From Mactromeris polynyma (taxonomy: Eukaryota; Mollusca; Bivalvia; Venerida; Mactridae): a DNA stretch of 64,000 nucleotides. The notes beneath the pieces are model-generated. The model searched no databases. It saw only the letters and a list, made by a program, of their open reading frames with translations, and was not told the DNA's origin. Position numbers and translations under genes: made by a program. The stretch lies in contig JASFXZ010000099.1 of the NCBI GenBank assembly GCA_032209605.1, positions 248,001-312,000 of the forward strand. The letters are read 5' to 3'. Below are positions 1 to 15,000 of this stretch, in pieces; the stretch's first letter is position 1; each line of letters begins with the position of its first letter.

Positions 1-42
1 ATATCAGCTCCTAGGTCTAATGCTCGAGATATAGACCCTGCT
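1..42 (-). CDS. AtuA-family gene exon 6 (cut by window edge)
   Basis: The acceptor is CTTTTAG at 44-43. The first base completes the split glycine codon, and the frame then reads AGSISRALDLGADI. This matches the AtuA segment in which an ALxxGADIV block follows YLGA. The exon continues left of the window. Confidence 0.8.
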
Positions 43-3000
43 CTAAAAGTTACATACAAAACGATACAAAATATTGTAGACCAATCAATAACAATACATA
101 CAAAATTAATCGAAAATACTGAACACTTTTTTCAACTTCAAAATATCTAAGAATTGAAATTAATTACACGACAGCACAGGCGCTTGTTTATGTGCAATAT
201 TTACCCAAGATATGCATTCATACTTGTGATGGAAGCAGGCATTGGCACACCATTGTTCATTTCTCTAACTCCAGCACTCTGCAACTCAGATATCTGAAAA
301 AATAAGGACACTGGGTACATTACTGTGTAAATATCAGTACTTGTCCTTAGTTCAAGATGGTAGATACTGTCTAACGACAATGGTCTGTGTTTCAGAAGGA
401 GGGAGTTTATAACAGTGTTTAAATAGAATTTCAGTGCTATGAGGTGGTCAGTTGAACTATCTAGATGTTCTACTTTATTCACTTGATTTAGTATCCTCAG
501 TGTCAAGTGTGAACATGGAACAGCCACAGTGAAGATAGATGGAACAGACACAGTGATGATACATGGAACAGACACAGTGATGATACATGGAACAGACACA
601 GTGAAGATACAGAGAACAGACACAGTGATGATTCAGAGAACAGCCACAGTGATGATACATGGAACAGACACAGTGATGATTCAGAGAACAGCCACAGTGA
701 TGATACATGGAACAGACACAGTGATGATACATGGAACAGACACAGTGATGATTCAGAGAACAGCCACAGTGATGATACATGGAACAGACACAGTGATGAT
801 ACAGAGAACAGACACAGTGATGATACATGGAACAGACACAGTGATGATTCAGAGAACAGACACAGTGATGATACATGGAACAGACACAGTGATGATACAT
901 GGAACAGACACAGTGAAGATACAGAGAACAGACACAGTGATGATACATGGAACAGACAGAGTGATGATTCAGAGAACAGCCACAGTGATGATACAGAGAA
1001 CAGCCACAGTGATGATACAGAGAACAGCCACAGTGAAGATACAGAGAACAGCCACAGTAAAGATACAGAGAACAGCCACAGTGATGATACATGGAACAGA
1101 CACAGTGATGAAACATGGAACAGCCACAGTGATGATACATGGAACAGACACAGTGATGATACAGAGAACAGACACAGTGAAGATACAGAGAACAGCCACA
1201 GTGATGATACAGAGAACAGCCACAGTGAAGATAGATGGAACAGACACAGTGATGATACATGGAACAGACACAGTGATGATACATGGAACAGCCACAGTGA
1301 TGATACATGGAACAGACACAGTGATGATACATGGAACAGCCACAGTGATGATACATGGAACAGCCACAGTGATGATACATGGAACAGCCACAGTGATGAT
1401 ACAGAGAACAGCCACAGTGAAGATACAGAGAACAGACACAGTGATGATACATGGAACAGACACAGTGATGATACATGGAACAGCCACAGTGATGATACAG
1501 AGAACAGACACAGTGATGATACATGGAACAGCCACAGTGATGATACAGAGAACAGACACAGTGATGATACATGGAACAGCCACAGTGATGATACATGGAA
1601 CAGCCACAGTGATGATACAGAGAACAGCCACAGTGATGATACATGGAACAGCCACAGTGATGATACATGGAACAGACACAGTGATGATACAGAGAACAGC
1701 CACAGTGATGATACAGAGAACAGACACAGTGATGATACATGGAACAGCCACAGTGATGATACAGAGAACAGCCACAGTCATGATACAGAGAACAGCCACA
1801 GTGATGATACAGAGAACAGACACAGTGATGATACAGAGAACAGCCACAGTGATGATACAGAGAACAGCCACAGTGATGATACAGAGAACAGACACAGTGA
1901 TGATACATGGAACAGACACAGTGATGATACAGAGAACAGCCACAGTCATGATACAGAGAAAAGACACAGTGATGATACAGAGAACAGACACAGTGATGAT
2001 ACAGAGAACAGACACAGTGATGATACATGGAACAGCCACAGTGATGATACAGACAACAGCCACAGTGATGATACAGAGAACAGCCACAGTGATGATACAT
2101 GGAACAGACACAGTGATGATACAGAGAACAGACACAGTGATGATACAGAGAACAGACACAGTGATGATACATGGAACAGCCACAGTGATGATACAGAGAA
2201 CAGACACAGTGATGATACATGGAACAGCCACAGTGATGATACAGAGAACAGACACAGTGATGATACATGGAACAGCCACAGTGATGATACAGAGAACAGC
2301 CACAGTGATGATACAGAGAACAGACACAGTGATGATACATGGAACAGCCACAGTGATGATACAGAGAACAGACACAGTGATGATACAGAGAACAGACACA
2401 GTGATGATACATGGAACAGCCACAGTGATGATACAGAGAACAGACACAGTGATGATACAGAGAACAGACACAGTGATGATACAGAGAACAGACACAGTGA
2501 TGATACAGAGAACAGCCACAGTGATGATACATGGAACAGCCACAGTGATGATACATGGAACAGCCACAGTGATGATACATGGAACAGACAAATTGATGAT
2601 ACATGGAACAGCCACAGTGATGATACATGGAACAGACACAGTGATGATACATGGAACAGCCACAGTGATGATACATGGAACAGGCACAGTGATGATACAT
2701 GGAACAGCCACAGTGATGATACATGGAACAGACACAGTGATGATACATGGAACAGGCACAGTGATGATACATGGAACAGCCACAGTGATGATACATGGAA
2801 CAGCCACAGTGATGATACATGGAACAGCCACAGTGATGATACATGGAACAGACAAATTGATGATACATGGAACAGCCACAGTGATGATACATGGAACAGA
2901 CACAGTGATGATACATGGAACAGCCACAGTGATGATACATGGAACAGCCACAGTGAAGATACAGATAACAGACACAGTGATGATACATGGAACAGACACA

Positions 3001-6000
3001 GTGATGATACATGGAACAGCCACAGTGGTGATACATGGAACAGCCACAGGAAGATACATGGAACAGCCACAGTGAAGATAGATGGAACAGACACAGTGAT
3101 GATACATGGAACAGACACAGTGATGATACATGGAACAGACACAGTGAAGATACAGAGAACAGACACAGTGATGATACATGGAACAGACACAGTGATGATT
3201 CAGAGAACAGCCACAGTGATGATACATGGAACAGACACAGTGATGATACATGGAACAGACACAGTGATGATTACGAGAACAGCCACAGTGATGATACATG
3301 GAACAGACACAGTGATGAAAGAGAAAACACTCTGAGAATGATACATGGAACAGACACAGTGATGATTCAGAGAACAGACACAGTGATGATACATGGAACA
3401 GACACAGTGATGATACATGGAACAGACACAGTGAAGATACAGAGAACAGACACAGTGATGATACATGGAACAGACACAGTGATGATTCAGAGAACAGCCA
3501 CAGTGATGATACAGAGAACAGCCACAGTGATGATACAGAGAACAGCCACAGTGAAGATACAGAGAACAGCCACAGTAAAGATACAGAGAACAGCCACAGT
3601 GATGATACATGGAACAGACACAGTGATGATACATGGAACAGCCACAGTGATGATACATGGAACAGACACAGTGATGATACAGAGAACAGACACAGTGAAG
3701 ATACATGGAACAGCCACAGTGATGATTCAGAGAACAGCCACAGTGAAGATAGATGGAACAGACACAGTGATGATACATGGAACAGACACAGTGATGATAC
3801 ATGGAACAGCCACAGTGATGATACATGGAACAGACACAGTGATGATACATGGAACAGCCACAGTAATGATACAGAGAACAGCCACAGTGAAGATACAGAG
3901 AACAGACACAGTGATGATACATGGAACAGCCACAGTGATGATACAGAGAACAGACACAGTGATGATACATGGAACAGCCACAGTGATGATACAGAGAACA
4001 GACACAGTGATGATACATGGAACAGCCACAGTGATGATACATGGAACAGCCACAGTGATGATACAGAGAACAGCCACAGTGATGATACATGGAACAGCCA
4101 CAGTGATGATACATGGAACAGACACAGTGATGATACAGAGAACAGCCACAGTGATGATACAGAGAACAGACACAGTGATGATACATGGAACAGCCACAGT
4201 GATGATACAGAGAACAGCCACAGTCATGATACAGAGAACAGCCACAGTGATGATACAGAGAACAGACACAGTGATGATACAGAGAACAGCCACAGTGATG
4301 ATACAGAGAACAGCCACAGTGATGATACAGAGAACAGACACAGTGATGATACATGGAACAGCCACAGTGATGATACAGAGAACAGCCACAGTGATGATAC
4401 AGAGAACAGACACAGTGATGATACAGAGAACAGACACAGTGATGATACAGAGAACAGACACAGTGATGATACATGGAACAGCCACAGTGATGATACAGAG
4501 AACAGCCACAGTGATGATACAGAGAACAGCCACAGTGATGATACATGGAACAGACACAGTGATGATACAGAGAACAGACACAGTGATGATACAGAGAACA
4601 GACACAGTGATGATACATGGAACAGCCACAGTGATGATACAGAGAACAGACACAGTGATGATACATGGAACAGCCACAGTGATGATACAGAGAACAGACA
4701 CAGTGATGATACATGGAACAGCCACAGTGATGATACAGAGAACAGCCACAGTGATGATACAGAGAACAGACACAGTGATGATACATGGAACAGCCACAGT
4801 GATGATACAGAGAACAGACACAGTGATGATACAGAGAACAGACACAGTGATGATACATGGAACAGCCACAGTGATGATACAGAGAACAGACACAGTGATG
4901 ATACAGAGAACAGACACAGTGATGATACAGAGAACAGACACAGTGATGATACAGAGAACAGACACAGTGATGATACATGGAACAGACACAGTGATGATAC
5001 ATGGAACAGGCACAGTGAAGATACAGAGAACAGCCACAGTGATAATACATGGAACAGCCACAGTGATAATACATGGAACAGGCACAGTGGTGATACATGG
5101 AACAGACACTGTGAAGAAACATGGAACAGGCACAGTGGTGATACATGGAACAGCCACAGTGAAGATACATGGAACAGGCACAGTGGTAATACATAGAACA
5201 GCCACAGTGAAGAAACATGGAACAGGCACAGTGGTGAAACATGGAACAGGCACAGTGAAGATACATGGAACAGCCACAGTGAAGATACATGGAACAGCCA
5301 CAGTGATGATACATGGAACAGCCACAGTGAAGAAACATGGAACGGGCACAGTGAAGATACAGAGAACAGCCACAGTGATAATACATGGAACAGCCACAGT
5401 GAAGATACATGGAACAGCCACAGTGATAATACATGGAACAGCCACAGTGAAGATACATGGAACAGACACAGTGAAGAATATGTGGAACTCACCACAAGCA
5501 GATGTAACAAATTCTGCACAGTCAAGCTAATTGTACATAATGACGATAAGTAGAGGACAAAACTAACCTGTGACATTAGGTCATCACCAGTAATCACAGC
5601 AATGTTAAGGTCAACATTTGCAGCAGAGCAGACCGATTTCAGAGCTTCAGCACAGGCTATAGGGTTAACACCACCAGCATTACTGATCACTTTTATACCT
5701 GTCAACATAAGAGTTTATATGTAATATGCAAGTCGAAATTTATACAAACACTTTCTACACACATTATTAGAACTACAGATATTCACTAAATGTTGAACAA
5801 TTCCAGATAGAAGGACAGTTGTGAATCAACATCAAAACTACTGCATATGTCCTATTAAATACTCCTGTCCTACTAGACATGCCCCATGCTAATTTTTAGA
5901 CCATACCTCGGGTGAGACGTATAACATCTGATCATTTTTCTCCCCCAGAAGCCATTTTTCCAACAGCAAACCAGTTATACCGTAATCACCAAGAAAACTG

Positions 6001-9000
6001 ATATAGAACTGTTGTCTAATACTTCTAAATAGCCAGAATGATTTTCCTTTCATATAATTTTAATAATTACATTTACTTATACAGTATGTGTCTTAATTTA
6101 GCAAACATTCCCCAGTATAAACAATAATCTGATGTGCAAAAAAGTTGAGCGGATCAATCATGTGGCCCCTTTGAAGTCAGTGGACAAAATGTTTGACTTT
6201 TGGCACATTAAACATTTTTTGCCAAATCATCTGCTTTTATCTTGATGTAAAATGTTAATATACCAATATACCCTGGGTGCATTAAACAGAACATATACAG
6301 TAATTCTTAATTAATATTTCAGTTTTTCAAGCCTTATTCTGTTTTCTGTGATACTATTTTTCATTGGTATGTGCGATCACGTGACTACTGAGTTTAAATT
6401 AGACATGTATTTTCCAGTGGGATAACGTTTTCTGCAACTATTCTATTGGCTACATCAGAAGGGTTAAAAAGGTCAAATATCAAAATATACTGCATTATAA
6501 AGTACTAAGCTTGTGACTGTAACGACAGTGGAATCAAAGCACTGTGTGTGAGCGTACAAAAATTATAAAAGATCTTTAAAATATCATTTTGAGCTTGTAA
6601 AAGCTAGATATTAGTTCCAATGACTCCAATAACTAAGAACTTTTGTATCAATTATCAAATGAAAATAGAATACCTCTCCTCTTTATTTCCTTTATACTGG
6701 GTGCCATAGCAACCTGAACAAAATCTGGAGTAAATCCACCAGCACCCTAGAAAAAATAACATTATCATCAATCATTAACCTCACACAATTAAAGGGTTCC
6801 CTAGGATATTTATTCAAGGATATAACAGAACAATAAATAGTAGACTTGTTAAAGCATATCAATACAAAAAATAAAGAAGTATCCCAAGAAAATGAATACA
6901 CCATTACTGTGCTCATTATACAAAAACTTGAAAAAGCAATCTTTCGTATTATTGACAGAAAACTTTCACAGTAAAAAGTTGAAATTAAAAGATTAAGTGG
7001 CTAATTAGTACCTGTGTATCGAAGGACAAATGCTAAAAAATGCATAGTTTTTGTAATCTGGTTGTTGTCTGACAGCATAAATTTACGTCATCTGATCATA
7101 GAACAACATAGTAGAATCCGTGGTTCAGTGGAAATGCGCTGGACTAGTAATCCAGGGATCCCAGGTTCGAACCCCTGCCCAACCACTGACAGTACTAACA
7201 GTCTTTCGGACAAGACTTTGAAAAACTAAGGTCCAGTGTACAATGCTTTACACCGGGCACGTAAAAAAACCAGGGCTGCTTCTGAAACTGGGGCATCTTC
7301 TTTATCATGTACTATCCTCCAAAAACTAAAATGACTAACATTCTTCTGGAGACGTCGTCCATAGGGGAAACCGGTGGCGACGATAAATAAACGTAAATAC
7401 ACACAGAACAGCACAAAAAGATGCTTACATTGGTTTTCTTCTTTATAGCAGCTAGGAGAGACATGGTGATTTCTGAGAGGTAATCAAATACCAAGTAATC
7501 TATCTTGCCAGTATGTACCAACTGTGGTGCTGTGCAGATAATGAATAAGAATAGAACATTATGACTCCCATCATATCACCTTAGTACAGATGTATTTACA
7601 CTACATGTTTATAATAAAATGTTAATTGAATTGTTTCTAATTTCTATACAGAATTATATCTATACTGAAGTCGTCAACACTAAAAATGTATATCCTTGAA
7701 TTAAACAGAATAAAATTATAGTAATGCACTGTCTATAGGTGTCAGTTATGCATCTATCAATATTTTGCAGGTGGGTCTGACCTAGGGGAATTAGACAATT
7801 TATCTTTTTTGGAGTCTAATTTCCCACCCTTGAGCCAAGCATTTTGTCTTAATCCCCACAGTGGGAGATATCAAATTCCCCACTTTCGGGATCTATTAAA
7901 AATCTGACCCATGTCTATTTCCCGGGGCCCTGAATCTTTTAGCATGTCAAATTCCCACCTGATGAGAATGGTCTTCAGTCAAAAGTCCTGTGTATTCCTG
8001 CTGCTCCCCCCAGGGAAAAAACATTAATAAATGCAATGGACCAGGCACTAGAGAAGCTTAATCAGTCGAGTGCCAGACGAGTGTTTTCAAAGCACCACCT
8101 TTGTCTCTTAATGACTTATTCTACAAGGAATTCACTTCAATATACCAAATAATATCTTTCTTTTCTTAATGGAAAACATCTAATGCTGCAACATTGTGGC
8201 CATGCGTGGGGTGTTGAAAAATTAAAAGACTGTCAGGTTTTCCAAGCTAACCAGTCCACCTCATGCCTCCTGACAGTTGGTGATAAAAAAGGTGCAAAAC
8301 CTGACACCTTAAAAGCCCTAAACTGCAAAATGTGTACATTGATATATAATCTGTTATGCAGAAAGGGGGATATTAGTAGGGTTAAAATAGGATAAAAGCA
8401 AGTAAATATGGTATTTAAAGTTGGAACATTGATACAGCCAGCGCCAATTTAAATCTGAAGATTGTATCAGGACTGACTTTGTGAGATGGTAATGCTTTCC
8501 ACTGGACAGCACAGAATGAGTTCTTGAATAGTCAGCTGTGGTTGAAGGGGGAGCGGGTCAGTTCGTCCTAAAAGTCATGTTCGTCCCGGGTCAATTAGGC
8601 ACGATTTTATCACATGGTCAATTCGGCCCACGTTTAAATGGGAGAAGTTGTGATGTTTAATTATATTTGTTTAATTACATTTGTATGAATTTGTATGGCT
8701 TTTTTTAAATGAAAATTGTACGCTTTCAAATAAATAAAAATATTTATACATATGCATAGTTGCGTTATTCATAGCCTTTGTTATTTCGTGTTTGTTCATT
8801 GTTGTATGTCTTATAAATAATTAAAACAGTTTGTTGCATAGCTATTCACTTTTTGGTGTCAGTATATATATATATATGTCCGATTGAGTGCGAGGCTAAA
8901 GTTAAATTAATCATCATAATTTCTACAAGAATCAAGTTCATGTAACGTCGTTGCTAAGCGACCTAGACTCATTGAGAGAATGAAAATAGCAAGAAAAAAT

Positions 9001-12000
9001 CAAATAATTTAACTCTTGTTCAAAACTATGTTCTGAATGTGACAATCAAATTATGTAAACACATACTAATTTCGTAATATGCAAAGATGAAAGACATTTT
9101 TTTAATGGTTTACCTATTTTATGATTATATAAGAAATGAAATATTTATTGACATCATTTCAGAAAGTTACTAATATTTGTCTGCAGAAATTAAACTTCAA
9201 ACGAGATACAGTGGAACCCCTCAAAACCGGAACCTCAGTAAACCGGAATTCCCTCTAAACCGAACAATTTGCGTGGTCCCGATTTTTTCTGTTATATTTT
9301 CATTGTGTAAAAACCTCTGTAAACCGGAAGCCCTCTATTCCGGAAACCGAACAAGATTTCCATTATTTCTAAACAATTTCAACAGTAATTTACCCCTCTA
9401 AACCGAACAGCAATTTATGACACCTAAAGTGTTTAGACAATAAATGTGTTAACACGGCGTTTTCACACCTTATCTGTTATGGCTTCAATCGGCAGAAGCT
9501 ACACGTTTGTTACCTTTATGACGGTGCGCGGGTAAATAGGTACAGTGTGATAATCGCAATTATTAACAGAGTAACGACAAAAGAAAGTGACAGTTTGCAA
9601 ACATCATTAACAACTTTTAATTGCCGACCATACACATCAATCAATGTTTTCAATAATTTATTTAATGATGAATGCTACAGTAGGTGACTGTGCAATTGAT
9701 CTTTTGTTAAAAGAATCAAATTATCATTCTAGTTAATGAGCGTATTAGCAGAGTAAAGACGAGTGCAGGTATTGTTGTTTAAACTAACAATAATGTGAAC
9801 AACTTTGTTTTTTTATCAATCAGTTTCTGTCAAATTGATTTTATCATTCATACAATCAACATGTCTGCGCCTCCTTCTAAACGTCGAAGGATAGAATTGT
9901 CACTTGATGACAAAATTAAATTGATCAAAGAGTCAGAATCTGTTCCGAAACCGACAATCATGGTACTGAGTGCAAAGTTTGGAACTGTTTCTGACATGTG
10001 CATGCATAAAATAACAGTGTTATAATATAGTATAAGTACTGTATATATATATAGTGCACGTATAAGGAATGAATAAAATACACTAAGTCATTAATTATGT
10101 TGTTGTTTAATGCATTTCCTAAAACCCCTCTAAACCGGAAACCCCTCTAAACCGAACTTTTTATCCGGTCCAGACGAGGTTCGGTTTAGAGGGGTTCCAC
10201 TGTAGTTGCATATACATATACATGATAATCCACATATTATATTATCATATATGATTTGAATAACAATGATCGGCTATTTTACTTTAATATTATTAACGAA
10301 TATTTGATTATAATAATTTCTGATAAAAAAAGTCATTGATACTTAAAATTCTACATTTTATGTTATAAATTGATTGCATTCATACAGTGACTTTCATATA
10401 GTAAGTTGTAAGAATCTCCACACTAGATTGAATATAGTTTTTACTGCAAGTACCACTTGTTAACATCAACTCTCGGCTCGAATAAAATACACTTCAAAAA
10501 ATATGCAAAATTGTTAAGACTATACTGGACAAATTCATGTTAAACATAACATGCTTACATTTTCTTTCTTTGTATGTACATATTTAAGTCACATATCCGA
10601 TATAATGTAACTTCATATTTTCCCACTTTCCCTAATTAATTATTGCAAAGACAATATACACAAGTTTTTCTTTTTTACTCTTACTACAGTATATTGGTTA
10701 AGCTACAGCTATAAATTTTCATGAATGAATTTTTCGATACTGTGTGTCATTAATGGCAAACATGAAATTCTCTACTTTCACGTGCAAAAAGTTAATATTC
10801 TCCCAACTATTTTAGTCGACCTCACGCTAAAATTAGAAAACTTGTGATATAGTAGAACAGCGTAGCAAGCATTAATTACTGATATTTTTCAAATTAATAA
10901 TAAGAATGTTTAATCACTTATCCATCCTGCACGATTACGAATGTTATAATTAATTATTTTCTGTATTATTACAATGTAAATATTTTATGTTATTTCCCCA
11001 TGCTGTATATATACTGAACCGCTTTAAAAACGCAACACTCATTATAATAATGATATCTCATTTAATTCATGAAGCTGATTAAAAATATTTTATTTCTAAA
11101 GTAATCAATCATTATTCACCAATCTCCTTGAATTTCAACGTCATAAGTCCAATGGCTTGAGAATGCGAGCGTATTATCCACGGCGACCCGATTTTATAAA
11201 GTGTCAGTAGCGCGTATGGCCTCCATGCGACTGTATGCATTCACCGCATCTTCTACGCATAGACAAAATCAAATTTCGGATGGTGTTCTGGGGAATGCGC
11301 TGCCACTCCTGGATCAAAGCTTGTTCCAACTGTTGCAAATTCGCTGGAGGGGGTGTTCTAGCATGAACACGTCGACCCAGTTCGTCCCAAAGGTGTTCAA
11401 TAGGTGCGAGGTCCGGAGAAAGTGATGGCCAAACCATTACGTTAACGTTATTCGCTTGTAGAAAGTGTGTAGTGAGTCTTGTCGTATGTGGGCGGGCATT
11501 ATCGTGCTGGAAGACAGCGTTGAGTAGGCCTAGATGACGTTGCATTAAAGGCAAAACCACAGGAGCAAGTATGTCATCTCTATAACACTGAGCATTCACA
11601 GCTTGTCTAAGCACGACGAGATCAGTACGCTGGTTCAATGTTATACCGGCCCAAACGAGAATACTTCCGCCTCCCCAACGATTATGTTCTAGTACACAAC
11701 AGTCTGCATATCGCTCCCCACGTCGACGCGAAACACGACTTCTTCCATCAGCCGCATTTAAATTGAACCTGGACTCGTCTGAGAAAAGGACATCGGCTCA
11801 CTGTTGTCGTCTCCATCGCCGATGTACTGTAGCCCACTGGAGTCGATGAGCGCGATGTCTTGCAGTTAAGATGGGCCCTTTGTAAGGTCGATGTGCGTAG
11901 ATATGCCGCTCCTTTAGACGACGTCGCACAGTTTCCGGGTGCATTACACGTCTGCGACGACCCACGATGTGTCTGGCCGTAGAAGATGCACTCAAGAACC

Positions 12001-15000
12001 GATCCCTCAGATGCAGCGTCCTGATGAAGGTGTCCTGACGCCAAGTGGTTACTCTTGGCTGCCCGGATCAAGGTCGATCTCTGGTCATTCCGGTATGTTG
12101 GAATATGTTAACTAGCCGAGAAATAGTGGACGGGTGGCACCGGAAGTGTCTAGCTACCTGCCGCATGCTTACATTAACACGGAGCATCACAATCGCTTGA
12201 TTACACTGATTTGCAGTCAGCCTAGCCATTTTGATTCTATTGATTTCAGAAAGAGTGGATGTTTTTTCGGTTGGACTAACGATTGACTGCCATCCCACAG
12301 AAATTTGCAAGAATTCCGTTCGCAATGCCATTTCTTGAAAATCAGCACGTGGAGCAGCAGGAAATTGTTGTAAATTGGTGAATAATGATTGATTACTTTA
12401 AAAATAAAATTCTTTTTAATCAGCTTTATGAATTAAATGAGATATCATTATTATAATGAATGTTGCGTTTTTAAAGCGGTTCAGTATATATACCTGGGTG
12501 TAATAAAGGATATGTTCTGTTCTGTTCTTTTATGATTGCAAATCTATGCCATAAAATTGCCATAAAACACGTTAACACGTTTTTAATGCAATGAACTATT
12601 TGTATTTGTAGTAGTTGTAGAGTCACTTTTAATCCGTTGATTATGTTTAAGATTGGATTATTAATGAATATTCCTATTAAACAGGGTTGGCATGGTAATT
12701 CTCGTACTTAATACTCTTTAATTTACTGCCAGGGATCAGTAATTGAATGTGCATTGCGTTATATCACATAATAAACTTCATTTAATACTATCATTTTATT
12801 TCAGGGTGGCATAGACAACTGAATACAAAGGCTCACCGGGGTGCTCTGTGCATCAACAGATTAGTGCCACTGTTAAGAAGAGAGGCAACCCTCGTGGAGA
12901 CCACCATATCTACAGGTGACCTGGTGGGAAATGTCAGGCCCAAAACGGTGAGACTACAAGTTCGCTTGAAAAGCCTGTGGGACAGATATATATCTAAGGA
13001 GCTATCCACAACTGGTTTCCTCAAGGCATGTGGTGGCCTTTACGGGGTATAAAGGCCTAAGCTGAATGACTAGTTGTGTTCATATGTGTTTATTTGTGTT
13101 AGGTGTGCTATATTTAGTTGTGCTGTGTTATATGTTTAGTTGTGCTGTTGTATGTATATGTTTAGTTGTGCTGTTTTATATGTTTAGTTGTGCTGTTGTA
13201 TGTATATGTTTAGTTGTGCTGTGTTATATGTTTAGTTGTGCTGTGTTATATGTTTAGTTGTGCAGTTTTATATGTTTAGTTGTGCTGTTGTATGTATATG
13301 TTTAGTTGTGCTGTGTTATATGTTTAGTTGTGCTGTTGTATGTATATGTTTAGTTGTGCTGTTGTATGTACAGTGTACTCCCTCAATACCGGACTCTCTG
13401 AAAACCGGAATTCTCAGAAAATCGAACGATTTGTTAAGTCCCGTTTTTTTCTCTTATAAATTCAACGTAAAACACTTCCTGAATACCGGACTCTCTGAAT
13501 TCCGGATTCCGGACGGCTTTTAAGGGCCCATAATCAATATTGATGCGTTAATTAACCCCTGAATACCGGACGCGATTGTTTTTTTATCGGGTGTCAATCT
13601 GTTTACTGTTAATTGAACGTTTCGGACAAGTGTTGTGAAAACATTGTTTACAGGCGCGCGTGCAATTGATACAGGCGTGAAAAACACTTGTTGGTATGTA
13701 TTATTATATGACTAATTACAACCGTGGTTGCTCCCGTGTCCACGACTTAACAATTAGCGCATCGTTTGATCGTGCAAATTATCGGCCCCTAAAATGTTTT
13801 GGCTCTTGCAAAATGTCTCAGCTTGCATATTTCTTTTCTTTTTAATTATGTAATTAACGCCAAATTATGGGTCCTGTGAACATTCACTTGATTGTTACGA
13901 TTGGTCATATTGGTTTAACCAATACGATTAAGTCGTTAAAGTTTTGTGTGATTGTTGAATTTGCAATTGAAGTTAGATTTATTCTGCTATCACGCCTGCA
14001 AAGTCCGAAATTTAATATCCACTGCTCTTTCATAATTATGGCTGAACCTCCTTCGAAGCGTAGGAGAACAGAATTGTCCCTCGAGGACAAGGTTAAGATT
14101 GTTAGAGAATATGAATCTTTACCTAAGCCGTCATTTTTTGGGATCGCTAATAAAAATGAAAAACTTTGCATTGGAAAAGGACACTGATTTTTTGGAAGGA
14201 CTTTTAAAGATGCAATCTTTAGTTGAACACAAAATTGTTAAGGAGAAATGTGGTAGAAAGCAGCAGAAGACATTGCATGATTTTTTTCAGTAATGATGTG
14301 ACTTTTTAAGTGTACATTTTGAGGGAGTAAACTGTATATATATATGCATGTACTGTACATTTTTGTATACATTGTACATTTGTATTTATGTTTTATTGGG
14401 TTTGGCATTGTTTTCAAAAATAAAATATATTGTTGTTTACTTAAACATTGTTTGCATTATTTGTTTCAATTGAAACAGTCATTCAAGCTGTCTGCTTCTG
14501 AAAAAATTCAATATTCAATATTTCAGTAAACCCCCTGAAAACCGGACCTCTCAGAAAACCGGACTTTTTGCCCGGTCCGCAAGGGGTCCGGTATTCAGGG
14601 AGTTTACTGTATATGTTTAGTTGTGCTGTTGTATGTATATGTTTAGTTGTGCTGTTTTATATGTTTAGTTGTGCAGTTTTATATGTGTATGTTATAATGT
14701 GCTGTAAATTGTTGTAATCATGATATGTGCTTTTTTACAAGTTGTGTATATTTATGTGTTAGGTGTATATATTTATGTGTGTATATTTATGTGTGTATAT
14801 TATAATCATCCTCGGTACCCAGGCTAACATAACATACATTATGATATATAATGTTATGAATAGCCTGGGTACCGAGGATGATTATAATGTGCTGTAAATT
14901 GTTGTAATCATGATATGTGCTTTTTTACAAGTTGTTTATATGTGTTATGTATAAAATATGTATACGTATGTGTGTATTTAGTTATAAATGAGTTATTAAA

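Noticed and set aside
519..5485. CRISPR-like array
   Set aside because: There are no unique spacers between conserved repeats; the whole 24-bp unit repeats. The genome is animal.
475..5530. Very long open frames of 400-850 codons on both strands
   Set aside because: They are translations of a 24-bp repeat, open only because 24 is a multiple of three. They lie in an intron between in-phase exons of a real gene.
7121..7195. tRNA-Thr (AGT) gene
   Set aside because: A and B boxes and an anticodon-like hairpin are present, but acceptor-stem pairing fails and a SINE body follows.
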